Below are positions 34,764 through 43,983 of a stretch of DNA of 64,000 nucleotides, in pieces; the first letter of the stretch is position 1; each line of letters opens with the position of its first letter. The notes under the pieces were generated by a model. It made no database searches and had not been told where the DNA came from. It saw only the letters and a list, made by a program, of their open reading frames with translations. The stretch is from NCBI RefSeq assembly GCF_025380365.1, contig NZ_JAOCQF010000001.1:62001-126000 (forward strand), read 5' to 3'. This DNA comes from Albidovulum sediminis. GTDB lineage: Bacteria > Pseudomonadota > Alphaproteobacteria > Rhodobacterales > Rhodobacteraceae. Both the position numbers and the translations under genes were made by a program.

Positions 34764-35867
34764 TTGACACCAGACCTGAACGAGCGAATTGCGGACAAGA
34801 TAGACTATCTCGAGCGCGCCATTGTGGTGCCGCCGGCGAAAGGTCTTGGCAACCAATCCGTGCAAAAGTCCGGTGTCCTGACGGCTGGCGGCGAACATGT
34901 CGTCAACTCGATCACCTGGCGAGGGACCAGCCAGGTCTCTGTCCGCCCGGCGATGCCGTCGGCTGAGAGCATACAAGAACTCGCCGGAACGCATCTGTTC
35001 CTTGGCCCCCTGTTCGGTCATTTCGGTCATTTTCTGGTCGAGAGCATCTGCCGGATATGGGCGGTGGACCAGTTGCGGGACAAAATCGATGGCGTTGTCT
35101 ACGTGCCCAAGTTCCAGAACCGACCGGAGCATGTCGCATCGGTCTACCGGCCGTTTCTGGAGGAATTGGGGGTCGATCTGCCGATGCGCAATCTGGATGA
35201 ACCGACGCGCGTCGAGAGCCTCTATGTGCCGCAGCAGGGTTTCGGCATGTTTCAGATGATCGAAGGCGCGCCTGAGTTCAGGGAATTCGTGCGCCGCCAT
35301 GCCGGCAAGCGCGTCGAGGCGAAGGGGCCGGAGAAGATCTACATCTCGCGTTCCGGCCTGCCGCCGGTGCGTGGCAGCATCCTGTGCGAAAGGATGCTTG
35401 AGGCCGCGCTCGAGGCGGATGGCTATGTTGTTTTCCATCCCCAGAAGCACTCTCACGCTGAACAGATCGCCGCCTACAAGGCCGCGCGCCAGATCGTTTC
35501 GGTCGACTGCTCGCCTCTGCATCTCCTCGCGCTGGTTGGCGACAGTGGGCAGAATGTCGGGATCATCGCGCGCCGTGGCGGCGGGTTGGACCAGTATTTC
35601 GCACGCCAGATCCGGGCGTTCCAGGAAGCGAAGGCCCATACGTTCGGCGGCCTTTGCGGAAACTGGATCGAGAAATCTTCACATCGCCCGGACCGGACCT
35701 CCTGGGGTCAGGTCGACTTCGACGTGCTTGGCCGCGGCCTGAAGGACGCAGGGCTTCTCAGCCCGGATGCAAGCTGGCCCGTGATCGGGCCCGACGAGAT
35801 CGCCCAGGAGATTGCGCGCCTTGAGGCGGCTCTGGGTATCGAGATGCGTCGGTTCGAGGATGGTTGA
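34764..35867 (+). CDS. glycosyltransferase family 61 protein
   Basis: DUF563/GT61-type glycosyltransferase of 367 residues. The central signatures GPLFGHFGHFLVESICRIWA, KIYISRSGLPPVRG, and VVFHPQKHSHAEQIAAYKAAR (anchors partly quoted) are typical of bacterial GT61 members that modify capsule or lipopolysaccharide. No signal peptide; a cytoplasmic or membrane-associated role. It starts at TTG 34764 behind AAAGG, because no ATG exists near the conserved N-terminus. It is divergent from the GSCFA gene across a 175-bp promoter region and ends at a strong hairpin before soxG. Confidence 0.82.
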   Translation: MTPDLNERIADKIDYLERAIVVPPAKGLGNQSVQKSGVLTAGGEHVVNSITWRGTSQVSVRPAMPSAESIQELAGTHLFLGPLFGHFGHFLVESICRIWAVDQLRDKIDGVVYVPKFQNRPEHVASVYRPFLEELGVDLPMRNLDEPTRVESLYVPQQGFGMFQMIEGAPEFREFVRRHAGKRVEAKGPEKIYISRSGLPPVRGSILCERMLEAALEADGYVVFHPQKHSHAEQIAAYKAARQIVSVDCSPLHLLALVGDSGQNVGIIARRGGGLDQYFARQIRAFQEAKAHTFGGLCGNWIEKSSHRPDRTSWGQVDFDVLGRGLKDAGLLSPDASWPVIGPDEIAQEIARLEAALGIEMRRFEDG

Positions 35868-35890
35868 ACGGGCGGCGCGTGGCCGCCCGT
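35868..35890. terminator. bidirectional hairpin terminator
   Basis: ACGGGCGGC (35868-35876) pairs perfectly with GCCGCCCGT (35882-35890) around GCGTG. It starts one base after the GT61 stop and lies 11 bp from the converging soxG stop. Confidence 0.65.
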
Positions 35891-35900
35891 CTTGCGCGGA

Positions 35901-36461
35901 TCACGCCGGGAAGAGCTCGCTGCCCTTGCGGCTGGAGACTTCGAGAAGCCCCATGACGTAGCCCGCGACCGAGCGGAAGGAGACGAGGGTGAACTCCTCC
36001 GCACCGGATTTCCAGAAGGCAGCGGCGACCTGGGCGGCGCGGGTGCGGCGGATCTCGCCTTCGGCGAGTGTCGCGAAATCGACCGGGCAGAGCTTCATCA
36101 GAACCTCGGCCGCCTTCGCGCCCCGGACGGTGAAGACCGCGCGGGCGTCGGAGACATCGGCGACCAGGTGGTGTTCGCCCGCAAGCGCCTTTTCGAGCGC
36201 GGCGACCGCGTCCTGGGCGGCGGCGTAGGGGACCATGACCAGAAGCTCGTCCGGCGACATCCAGGCCACGGCCCTGTCGCCTGCGATCTCGATCCGGCGG
36301 GGGGCCGGCACTGCCGTCCCGGTCGCCGCCTTCACCGCCTTCTTCATCGCCGCCGACGACAGGTCGCCCCGCACGGTGATCATGCCGCGCAGGCCGGCCT
36401 CTGCCACTTCGGCGAAGCCCTGGTGGGATACGCCGCCCAACGCGCTGACAGCCTTAGACAT
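35901..36461 (-). CDS. soxG: sarcosine oxidase subunit gamma
   Basis: Small subunit of the heterotetrameric sarcosine oxidase, which demethylates sarcosine to glycine with formation of 5,10-methylene-tetrahydrofolate and H2O2. It has 186 residues. The family features GLRGMITVRGDLSSAAMKKAV, AWMSPDELLVMVPY and VSDARAVFTVRGAKAAEVLMKLCPVD (anchors partly quoted) are present. GGGGAGAAG precedes ATG 36461, which overlaps the soxA stop by 8 bp; the longer frame is not used. Last gene of soxBDAG. Confidence 0.92.
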   Translation of the reverse strand: MSKAVSALGGVSHQGFAEVAEAGLRGMITVRGDLSSAAMKKAVKAATGTAVPAPRRIEIAGDRAVAWMSPDELLVMVPYAAAQDAVAALEKALAGEHHLVADVSDARAVFTVRGAKAAEVLMKLCPVDFATLAEGEIRRTRAAQVAAAFWKSGAEEFTLVSFRSVAGYVMGLLEVSSRKGSELFPA

Positions 36462-39435
36462 TCTGCTTCTCCCCATCCTTGTCGTAGAAGACCGGATCGA
36501 CGATCCGCGCCTTGACGACCCTGCCGTTGTCCACCGGGAAGTCGAGCACTTCGCCCATCCGGTCGGGGCCATGTTTCACCAGCCCCATGGCGATGCCCTT
36601 GTTCAGCGTCGGCGAATGGTAGGTGGAGGTCACGCGGCCCTGCATGTTGCGCTGCCCGTTCGCGTTCACGCCTTCGGCCACCGCATAGGCGCCATCCGGG
36701 ATCACGCTGCCGTCGAGCGTTTCAAGCCCCACGAGCTTCCAGCGGTCGGGCGAGGCCATGTGGCTGCGTTCCTGCGCACGCTTGCCGAGGTAGTCCGCCT
36801 TCTTCTTGGAAATCGCCCAGTGCAGGTTGAGGTCCTGCGGGATCACCGTGCCGTCGGTTTCGTCGCCGATCATGATGAAGCCCTTCTCGGCCCGCATGAT
36901 GTGCATGGCCTCGGTGCCATAGGGCGCCACGCCGAACTCCTCGCCCGCCGCGATCAGCGCCTCCCAGAAGGCGCGGCCTTCGGAGGCGGGCACCGCGACC
37001 TCGAACGACAATTCGCCGGAGAAGGAGATGCGGTAGACCCGCGCGCGGAAGCCGCCCAGCGTGCCCTCGCGCCATTCCATGAAGGGCAGGGCCTCTTTCG
37101 AGACATCCATGCCACCCAGCTTTTCCAGCACCTTGCGGGCGTTCGGGCCGGCGACGGCCACTTGCGCATATTCCTCGGTCACGTTGGCGGTATAGACCTT
37201 CCAGTCCCACCATTCGCACTGGAGCCAGTCTTCCATCCAGCCGTGGATGCGGTCCGCGCCCCCGGTGGTGGTATGGCAAAGCCAGGTATCGTCCGAAAGC
37301 CGGACCACCACACCGTCATCGCTCAGGAAGCCGTTTTCGCTGCACATCAGGCCGTAACGGCATTTGCCCACGGGAAGCGTCGACATCATGTTGGTGTAGA
37401 GCATGTCGAGGAATTTCCCCGCATCCGGCCCCTTCACGATGATCTTGCCAAGCGTGGAGGCGTCGAGCAGGCCCGCCGCGTTGCGCACGGTGCGGATCTC
37501 GCGGTGGACGGCGTCGTGCACGCCCTCGCCATGGCGCAGGAAGCAGTAGGCGCGCCGCCAGAGGCCGACCGGTTCCCAGTGCGCGCCATGCGTCTCGTGC
37601 CATTCGTGCATCGGCGTGCGGCGCAGCGGCTGGAAGATTTCCCCCCGCGCCTCGCCCGCGATCGCGCCGAGCGAGATCGGCGTGTAGGGCGGGCGGAAGG
37701 TCGTCGTGCCGGTTTCCGGGATCGGACGGTGGAGCGCGTCGGAGAGGATTGCCAGGCCGTTGATGTTCGACATCTTGCCCTGGTCGGTCGCCATGCCGAG
37801 CGTGGTGTAGCGCTTGGTGTGCTCGACGCTTTCATAGCCCTCGCGCGCGGCAAGCTGCACGTCCGACACCTTCACGTCGTTCTGCGGGTCGAGCCACATC
37901 TTCATGCGAAGCGCCGGGCCCGCGCCCTGCGGCATGATCCAGACCGGCAGCAGCGGCGCCTCGGCCGCGGAGGCGGCAGAGGGGGCCTTGCCCTTGCCGC
38001 CGGCGGCCTTGTGGGCGTCGGCCAGAACTTCGTCCGCGGTCAGGCAGCCATTGGCCGACCCCGCCGCTGTCACCATCGCCGCGCCGTCCGCACCCGTCGC
38101 CGGGCGCGCCGGATCGGGGCGGAACATCGCGCGTTCCTCGTCCCAGACCAGCTTGCCGCCGCAGTGCGACCAGAGGTGCACCACCGGCGACCAGCCGCCC
38201 GACATCGCGACCGCGTCGCAGGCGATGGTCTCAAGCTCCGCGCCCTCGCCGGCCTGCACGCAGACGGAAACGCCGGTGACGCGCTTGGCGCCCTTGACCT
38301 TGGCGATGCCGTGGCCCGCGAGGATGCGGACGCCGCGCGCTCGGACGGCCTCGGGCAGGGCGCCCGTCACCTCGGGCCGTGCGTCGATGACGGCGGGAAC
38401 CAGAAGGCCCGCGTCCAGAAGGGCGAGCGCCGTGCGGTAGGCGTCGTCGTTGTTGGTCACGACAACGGTGCGGTCGCCGGGGCTGACCGCCCAGTTCACC
38501 ACGTAGTCGCGCACCGCCGAGGCGAGCATCACGCCCGGAATGTCGTTGCCCGCGAAGGAGAGCGAGCGTTCGATCGCACCGGTTGCGGTGATGACATGGC
38601 CCGCGCGAATGCGCCACAGCCGGTGGCGCGGGCGGCCGTCGCCGGGCGTGTGGTCGGCCACGCGCTCATAGCCCATGATGTAGCCATGGTCGAAAAGGCC
38701 GGACGCCATGGTGCGCGTGCGCAGCGTGACATTGTCCATCTTGCCAAGGGTTTCGATGGTTTCGTTCACCCAGGATTCGGCCGGCTCGCCGTCGATCTCG
38801 ACCCCGTCGACCACCGCGCGCCCGCCCCAGTGGGCGGTCTGTTCCATCAGCCAGACGCGCTTGCCGGCCTTCGCGGCAGCGAGCGCCGCCGTCAGGCCCG
38901 CGATACCGCCGCCCACGACGACGACATCGGCGAAGGCATAGGCGTATTCGTAGCGGTCCGCGTCGCGCGCCACCGGCGCCTTGCCGAGACCCGCGGACTG
39001 GCGGATGATCGGCTCGAACACGTGTTTCCAGGCAAAGCGCGGGAACATGAAGGTCTTGTAGTAGAACCCGCCGGGCAGGAAGCGCCCGAAGGTGTTGTTG
39101 ACCGCGCCGATGTCGAAGTCGAGGCTCGGCCAGTGGTTCTGGCTGGTCGTCGCCGCGCCCTCGAACAGCTCGGTCGTGGTGGCGCGCTGGTTCGGCTCGA
39201 ACCGCGCGCCCTCGCCCAGGCCCAGAAGTGCGTTCGGCTCCTCCGCGCCGCTCGCGACCAGACCGCGCGGGCGGTGATACTTGAAGGAGCGCCCGACCAG
39301 CATCTGGTCCGCGCCGAGAAGGGCCGAGGCCAGCGTGTCGCCCGCAAAGCCCGCCATCCGGCGGCCGTTGAAGGTGAAGTTCAGGGGTTTCGCGCGGTCG
39401 ATCAGGCGGCCGCCACGGGACAGACGGGTGCTCAC
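36454..39435 (-). CDS. soxA: sarcosine oxidase subunit alpha
   Basis: Largest subunit, 993 residues. The N-terminal 2Fe-2S-type ferredoxin-like fold (TFNGRRMAGFAGDTLASALL) is followed by the NAD-binding Rossmann domain (VVVVGGGIAGLTAALAAAKAG) and the C-terminal aminomethyltransferase (GcvT-like) folate domain from about residue 600. In that domain YGLMCSENGFLSDDGVVVRL and AEKGFIMIGDETDGT are typical. The start is GTG at 39435, overlapping the soxD stop (GTGA), and the N-terminus STRLSRGGRLIDRAKPLNF matches relatives. The 100-codon upstream extension is out-of-frame soxD. Confidence 0.95.
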   Translation of the reverse strand: MSTRLSRGGRLIDRAKPLNFTFNGRRMAGFAGDTLASALLGADQMLVGRSFKYHRPRGLVASGAEEPNALLGLGEGARFEPNQRATTTELFEGAATTSQNHWPSLDFDIGAVNNTFGRFLPGGFYYKTFMFPRFAWKHVFEPIIRQSAGLGKAPVARDADRYEYAYAFADVVVVGGGIAGLTAALAAAKAGKRVWLMEQTAHWGGRAVVDGVEIDGEPAESWVNETIETLGKMDNVTLRTRTMASGLFDHGYIMGYERVADHTPGDGRPRHRLWRIRAGHVITATGAIERSLSFAGNDIPGVMLASAVRDYVVNWAVSPGDRTVVVTNNDDAYRTALALLDAGLLVPAVIDARPEVTGALPEAVRARGVRILAGHGIAKVKGAKRVTGVSVCVQAGEGAELETIACDAVAMSGGWSPVVHLWSHCGGKLVWDEERAMFRPDPARPATGADGAAMVTAAGSANGCLTADEVLADAHKAAGGKGKAPSAASAAEAPLLPVWIMPQGAGPALRMKMWLDPQNDVKVSDVQLAAREGYESVEHTKRYTTLGMATDQGKMSNINGLAILSDALHRPIPETGTTTFRPPYTPISLGAIAGEARGEIFQPLRRTPMHEWHETHGAHWEPVGLWRRAYCFLRHGEGVHDAVHREIRTVRNAAGLLDASTLGKIIVKGPDAGKFLDMLYTNMMSTLPVGKCRYGLMCSENGFLSDDGVVVRLSDDTWLCHTTTGGADRIHGWMEDWLQCEWWDWKVYTANVTEEYAQVAVAGPNARKVLEKLGGMDVSKEALPFMEWREGTLGGFRARVYRISFSGELSFEVAVPASEGRAFWEALIAAGEEFGVAPYGTEAMHIMRAEKGFIMIGDETDGTVIPQDLNLHWAISKKKADYLGKRAQERSHMASPDRWKLVGLETLDGSVIPDGAYAVAEGVNANGQRNMQGRVTSTYHSPTLNKGIAMGLVKHGPDRMGEVLDFPVDNGRVVKARIVDPVFYDKDGEKQNV

Positions 39436-39755
39436 TTGTAGCCCTCCCAGTTCGGGCGCTTCGCCCTGATTTTGGCCTGAAGGTCGGCCGGCGGTTCCTT
39501 GGACTGCGCCGGATAGGTGCCGAAGACCTCGAGTGTGGCGGTGCAGCGCGCGGCAAGGAACCACTTGCCGCAGCCGTAGGCATGGCGCCAGCGTTCGAAA
39601 TGCACGCCCTTGGGGTTCTTGCGGCTGAACATGTAGCCGTCGAATTCCTCGTCGGTCGAGCCCGGCCCGTAGCGCTTCAGATGCGCCTCGCCGCCGGCCT
39701 GAAGTTCGGTTTCCTCGGCCTTCACGCCGCAACAGGGGCATTCAAGGGTCAGCAT
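39432..39755 (-). CDS. soxD: sarcosine oxidase subunit delta
   Basis: Zinc-binding small subunit, 107 residues. The zinc ligands are visible: CPCC at residues 6-9 and the HAYGC pair further on. FDGYMFSRKNPKGVHFERW and the terminal KRPNWEGYK are family hallmarks. It is coupled to soxA by a GTGA overlap. The intergenic gap to soxB is filled by a GC-rich hairpin repeat. Confidence 0.94.
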   Translation of the reverse strand: MLTLECPCCGVKAEETELQAGGEAHLKRYGPGSTDEEFDGYMFSRKNPKGVHFERWRHAYGCGKWFLAARCTATLEVFGTYPAQSKEPPADLQAKIRAKRPNWEGYK

Positions 39756-39773
39756 GCGTTCGTCCTTTCGGAA

Positions 39774-39827
39774 GCCGGCCGGGGGCGCTGCCCCCGGACC
39801 CCCGGGATATTTGGGAAAAGAAGAAGG
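39774..39827. repeat. Rhodobacteraceae-type intergenic hairpin repeat, copy 1
   Basis: A GC-rich dyad with core GGGGGC-GCTG-CCCCC is followed by CCCCCGGGATATTTGGGAAA and AGAAGAAG. It lies between soxB and soxD. A near-identical copy in opposite chromosomal orientation is at 54638-54690, but both read the same way in their host transcripts. The hairpin could affect mRNA stability between operon genes. Confidence 0.8.
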
Positions 39828-39831
39828 GGCA

Positions 39832-41082
39832 TCAATGCGCCACCCCGGCCGCGACGCTTTCGTCGATGAACTTGCCCTCGCGGAAGCGGTACATGGAGAA
39901 TTCCTCGGTCAGGGGCGAGTGGCCGCGCGCCATCAGCTCCGCCATCGCCCAGCCCGAACCGGGGATCGCCTTGAAGCCGCCGGTGCCCCAGCCGCAGTTG
40001 ACGAAGATGCCCTCCACGGGCGTCTTCGACAGGATCGGCGAGCGGTCGCCGGTCATGTCGACGATGCCGCCCCACTGGCGCAGCTGCTTGAGGCGCGAGA
40101 TCATCGGGAAGGTCTCGATCAGGGCGCGGACGGTTTCCTCGATATGGTGGAAGCTGCCGCGCTGGGTGTAGTTGTTGAACCCGTCGGTGCCGCCGCCGAT
40201 CACCATCTCGCCCTTGTCGGACTGGCTCATGTAGCCGTGCACGGTGTTGGCCATCACGACCACGTCCATGCAGGGCTTGATCGGTTCGGAGACCATGGCC
40301 TGAAGTGCCAGGCTTTCGATCGGCAGGCGGAAGCCCGCCTGTTCGGCCAGCACGCTCGCGTGGCCCGCGACGACCATGCCGAGCTTGTCGCAGCCGATGA
40401 AACCCTTCGTCGTCTCGACGCCGGTGACGCGGCCGCCCTCGGTCTTCACGCCGGTGACCTCGCACTGCTGGATCACGTCCATGCCCATCGCCGAGCAGGC
40501 GCGTGCATAGCCCCAGGCCACCGCATCGTGGCGGGCGGTGCCGCCACGGGCCTGGTAGAGCGCGCCGAGCACCGGATAGCGCGGCCCGTCGATGTTGATG
40601 ATCGGGACCAGCTTCTTGACCTCGTCAGGGCCGATCCAGCGGGTTTCGACGCCCTGCAGGTTGTTGGCGTAGACGGTGCGCTTGTAGCCCCGGACCTCGT
40701 GTTCGGTCTGGCCGAGCATCAGGAGCCCGCGGGGGGAGAACATGACGTTGTAGTTCAGGTCCTGGCTCATCGTCTCGTAGAGCGAGCGGGCCTTTTCGTA
40801 GATGGCGGCCGAGGGGTCCTGGAGGTAGTTGGAGCGGATGATGGTGGTGTTGCGGCCCGTGTTGCCGCCGCCGAGCCAGCCCTTCTCGATGATGGCGACG
40901 TTGGTGATGCCGTAGTTCTTGCCAAGATAGTAGGCGGTGGCGAGCCCGTGGCCGCCGGCGCCGACGATGATCACGTCGTATTTCTTCTTTGGTTGCGGCG
41001 AACCCCAGGCACGTTCCCAGCCGAGGTGATAGCTCATCGCCTGCCGGGCGATGGCAAAAGCCGAGTAGCGTTTCATGGCCAT
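39832..41082 (-). CDS. soxB: sarcosine oxidase subunit beta
   Basis: Flavin-bearing catalytic subunit, 416 residues. The FAD Rossmann motif is VIIVGAGGHGLATAYYL. The conserved RNTTIIRSNYL, FSPRGLLMLGQ and RHDAVAWGYARA (His of the FMN attachment region in relatives) are present, as is the C-terminal GIFVNCGWGTGGFKAIPGSG. ATG 41082 follows AAGGGATTCGC; the 43-codon upstream extension is not protein-like. First gene of the soxBDAG operon. No glyA or folate gene follows in this window. Confidence 0.95.
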   Translation of the reverse strand: MAMKRYSAFAIARQAMSYHLGWERAWGSPQPKKKYDVIIVGAGGHGLATAYYLGKNYGITNVAIIEKGWLGGGNTGRNTTIIRSNYLQDPSAAIYEKARSLYETMSQDLNYNVMFSPRGLLMLGQTEHEVRGYKRTVYANNLQGVETRWIGPDEVKKLVPIINIDGPRYPVLGALYQARGGTARHDAVAWGYARACSAMGMDVIQQCEVTGVKTEGGRVTGVETTKGFIGCDKLGMVVAGHASVLAEQAGFRLPIESLALQAMVSEPIKPCMDVVVMANTVHGYMSQSDKGEMVIGGGTDGFNNYTQRGSFHHIEETVRALIETFPMISRLKQLRQWGGIVDMTGDRSPILSKTPVEGIFVNCGWGTGGFKAIPGSGWAMAELMARGHSPLTEEFSMYRFREGKFIDESVAAGVAH

Positions 41083-41294
41083 GCGAATCCCTTCCCGATG
41101 GTCCGGCATCTGTCGTTCGCTTGATGGAACGGCGGGCGGGTGTCGACCGTCCGTCAAACGCCGCAATCGCGACAAATGCGACATTCCCCGTCGGGAAGGC
41201 GGCCGCGGCATGCCCGGCCTGCGGCAACTTGGCCGGTCTTTGGGCTTTTGTGGCCGGGGGGGACGCTTTATATCGGGCCGGACAAGGAGGCGCG

Positions 41295-42497
41295 ATGCTG
41301 TTCTGGATCTTCGCCGCGGCGCTCGCGGCTCTCGTCCTGGCGACGCTGTGGCGCGCCTCTGCGGGTGGCGCGGGACCGCTTGGCAGTGCCGAGCGTGACC
41401 TGACCGTCTACCGCGACCAGTTGGCCGAGGTCGACCGCGACCTTGCGCGCGGCGTGATCGGGCCGGAGGAGGCGGGGCGCGCGCGCGTCGAGATCTCGCG
41501 CCGCATCCTGGCCGCGGACAAGGCCCGCGCGGCGGGCGGCGCGGCGGGCCGCGGGCCGGGGCTGGCGGTGCCGGTCCTGGCGCTTCTGGCGCTGGCGGGG
41601 GCAGGTGCGCTCTACCTTCGCCTTGGCACGCCCGAGATGCCCGACATGCCGATGTCTACCCGCCTTGCCGCGGCCGAGGCGCTGAAGGCGGAGCGTCCGA
41701 CCCAGGCCGAGGCGGAGGCGGCGGTGCCGCCCCAGGGTGCTGCGCCCGATCCGGAATTCGCCGCCCTGATGGACCGGCTGCGCGCCTCGACCGAAGAGCG
41801 CCCGGACGTGGCCGAGGGGTTCCGGCTGCTGGCCACCTACGAGGCGCGGCTGAGCAATTTCGCCGCCGCCGCGCGGGCGAAGGCTCGGTTCATCGCGCTC
41901 TTGCCGCCGGCGGAGGTGCGCGCCGACGATCACGCCGAACTGGCCGATCTTCTCATCCGCGCGGCAGGTGGCCTCGTCACCGCCGAGGCCGAGGCGGCGC
42001 TGGGCGCCACGCTGGCGCGCGATCCCGCGAACGGCACGGCGCGCTTCTACCTGGGCCTGATGGAGTTCCAGACAGGCCGGCCGGACCGGTCCTTCGGCCT
42101 CTGGCGCGCGCTTCTGGAAAACGGGCCGCAGGACGCGCCCTGGATCCCCTACCTGCGCGAGAATATCGCGACCGTCGCGGCCCTGGCGGGGGTGGACTAT
42201 GCGCCGCCCGCCGCCCTTCCGGGGCCGAGTGCCGCCGACATGGCCGCCGCCTCCGAGATGTCGGCCGAGGACCGCGCGGCGATGATCCGCACCATGGTGG
42301 AGGGGTTGGAGACGCGCCTGGGCGCGGAGGGGGGCGAGGCCGCGGAATGGGCACGCCTGATCGGCGCCCTGGGCGTGCTGGGAGAAAGCGATCGCGCCCG
42401 GGCCGCCTGGGATGCCGCCCGCAAGGCCCATGCCGCCGACCCCGCCGCGCTGGCGGAAATCGACGCGGCCGCGCAGGGCGCGGGGATCGCCGAATGA
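41295..42497 (+). CDS. ccmI: cytochrome c biogenesis protein CcmI (CycH)
   Basis: Membrane-anchored apocytochrome c chaperone, 400 residues. Two N-terminal transmembrane helices ([19 protein letters not shown] and [20 protein letters not shown]) flank a cytoplasmic loop with a leucine-zipper-like stretch ([20 protein letters not shown]). The large periplasmic TPR domain follows, from about residue 150. An ideal AAGGAGG precedes the ATG; the frame upstream is antisense to soxB. It overlaps ruvX by 4 bp, and is separate from the ccmABCDG block 12 kb away. Confidence 0.92.
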   Translation: MLFWIFAAALAALVLATLWRASAGGAGPLGSAERDLTVYRDQLAEVDRDLARGVIGPEEAGRARVEISRRILAADKARAAGGAAGRGPGLAVPVLALLALAGAGALYLRLGTPEMPDMPMSTRLAAAEALKAERPTQAEAEAAVPPQGAAPDPEFAALMDRLRASTEERPDVAEGFRLLATYEARLSNFAAAARAKARFIALLPPAEVRADDHAELADLLIRAAGGLVTAEAEAALGATLARDPANGTARFYLGLMEFQTGRPDRSFGLWRALLENGPQDAPWIPYLRENIATVAALAGVDYAPPAALPGPSAADMAAASEMSAEDRAAMIRTMVEGLETRLGAEGGEAAEWARLIGALGVLGESDRARAAWDAARKAHAADPAALAEIDAAAQGAGIAE

Positions 42498-42970
42498 TCT
42501 GCGACACGATCGAAGATCTTGCAGCGGCGCTCGCGCCGATGCGCGCCGTCGCGGGCCTTGACCTGGGCGAAAAGACCATCGGGGTCGCGGTCTCGGACCC
42601 GATGCTGTCGGTCGCAAGCCCGCTCCAGACGATCCGGCGCACCAAGTTCACCAAGGACGCCGAGGCGCTTCTGGCGCTGGTCGCGTCGCGCAGCCTTGGC
42701 GGCCTGATCCTTGGCCTGCCGCGCAACATGGACGGCTCCGAAGGGCCGCGCTGCCAGTCCACCCGCGCCTTCGCGCGCAACCTGTCGCGGCTAACGGAGA
42801 TTCCGATCGGCTTCTGGGACGAACGCCTTTCCACCGTCGCCGCCGAACGCGCGCTGCTTGAGGCGGATACGTCACGAAAGCGTCGCTCCGAGGTGATCGA
42901 CCATGTCGCGGCGGGCTATATTCTGCAAGGCGCGCTCGACCGGATCGGGCATCTGAGGCGGCAGACATGA
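42494..42970 (+). CDS. ruvX: YqgF/RuvX family RNase H-like nuclease
   Basis: Putative pre-16S rRNA processing nuclease/Holliday resolvase homologue, 158 residues. The RNase H-like core [16 protein letters not shown] has the first catalytic Asp. [13 protein letters not shown], then [16 protein letters not shown] with the second acidic pair, and the terminal [15 protein letters not shown] with the last Asp are all present. It overlaps ccmI and the DUF1289 gene by 4 bp. Confidence 0.93.
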   Translation: MICDTIEDLAAALAPMRAVAGLDLGEKTIGVAVSDPMLSVASPLQTIRRTKFTKDAEALLALVASRSLGGLILGLPRNMDGSEGPRCQSTRAFARNLSRLTEIPIGFWDERLSTVAAERALLEADTSRKRRSEVIDHVAAGYILQGALDRIGHLRRQT

Positions 42971-43197
42971 CCGACGACGTCTGGAAGCGGAACGAGATCG
43001 ACAGCCCCTGCATCAAGATCTGCTCGGTGCACCCCGAGGCGCGCATCTGCATCGGTTGCCATCGCACCATCGACGAGATAGCCGGCTGGAGCCGTATGAC
43101 GCCCGAACGGCGGCGCGAGGTGATGGCGGAACTGCCCGGCCGCTCCAGCCTTCTGCGCCAGCGGCGCGGCGGGCGGGCGGCCCGGCTGGGCGGCTGA
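42967..43197 (+). CDS. DUF1289 Cys-rich small protein
   Basis: 76 residues with the family metal-site pattern [11 protein letters not shown], then CIGCHRT, giving four cysteines, followed by the conserved [20 protein letters not shown]. The C-terminal tail is Arg-rich. Function is unknown; relatives are often described as putative Fe-S or zinc proteins. Coupled to ruvX by ATGA. Confidence 0.9.
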   Translation: MTDDVWKRNEIDSPCIKICSVHPEARICIGCHRTIDEIAGWSRMTPERRREVMAELPGRSSLLRQRRGGRAARLGG

Positions 43198-43209
43198 CGC
43201 GGGCCGGTT

Positions 43210-43983
43210 CTAGGCCCGGTTCACCCAGTCTTCGACCGAACCCAGAAGCGGACGGAAATAGGCGGTGGCGCGGCCCTCCGGCGGGGCTTCGGCACCGTTT
43301 ACCCAGGGGCTGATCCCATGGAGCGTCATGCGGTGCATCAGGATCGTCTCGCCCTGGCGCAGCGGCACCAGCCGCCGGGGACAGGTGGCGAAAATCTCCC
43401 GGCGCGTGGCGTTGTAGCACTCGGTCAGGTCGACATCGCCCCAGTCCTTCGGGTCCGCACCCGCCAGAGCATCCCGGAAGGCGCGGGCGACGATGCGGTG
43501 GCTACCTTCCCATACGGCGAGCGGGGCGGCGCCCGGGTCCGGGTCGTTGAGGCCGATCCCGAGGATGAACGCATGCGGTTCGTGCAGCATCCTTTGCCGC
43601 GCGGCGCCGACGGCGAGAAGCCCGTCGACATGGGCCGCATCCCGGCGCAGACGGTAGCCGAATGAGGCCTCGGCCTCGTCAGGGCCCCGGCGCGGATAGC
43701 CCGGCCGCGCGACGGAAATCTGCGCCCGGTGCCAGGTTTGCGGGCCGAAGGCCGCGGCCACAGTCTGCGCCGCCTGTCCGGCCAGCGGCACGCCGTCCAC
43801 CGACCCGTCGACGGCATTGGGCAGCGCCTCGAGCCCGACCATCCAGGTCGCGTCCGATCGCCAGTCGGCGCCGGGGTGAAGAACGGCGGCCTTCGCATGG
43901 GCGAGCGCCGCGGCCGCCCAGGCGCGCGTCGCGGCCTCGGCCGGGAAGGCCGCCCAGCCGGCCGGATCGAGCGGCCCTACCAT
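43210..43983 (-). CDS. PhyH-like 2-oxoglutarate/Fe(II) oxygenase
   Basis: 257 residues. The region from FILGIGLNDPDP through PLAVWEGSHRIV to MHRMTLHGISPW and RATAYFRPLL matches the phytanoyl-CoA dioxygenase-like fold: GSH turn, distal iron His in TLHG and the oxoglutarate Arg. The proximal metal pair is less obvious (HEPHAF), so activity is uncertain. ATG 43983 overlaps the TauE gene's end, so the pair is coupled. Substrate unknown. Confidence 0.6.
   Translation of the reverse strand: MVGPLDPAGWAAFPAEAATRAWAAAALAHAKAAVLHPGADWRSDATWMVGLEALPNAVDGSVDGVPLAGQAAQTVAAAFGPQTWHRAQISVARPGYPRRGPDEAEASFGYRLRRDAAHVDGLLAVGAARQRMLHEPHAFILGIGLNDPDPGAAPLAVWEGSHRIVARAFRDALAGADPKDWGDVDLTECYNATRREIFATCPRRLVPLRQGETILMHRMTLHGISPWVNGAEAPPEGRATAYFRPLLGSVEDWVNRA

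Noticed and set aside
36235-39441. 1068-codon plus-strand frame opposite soxA
   Set aside because: Antisense shadow of soxA with no ribosome site or recognisable domain.
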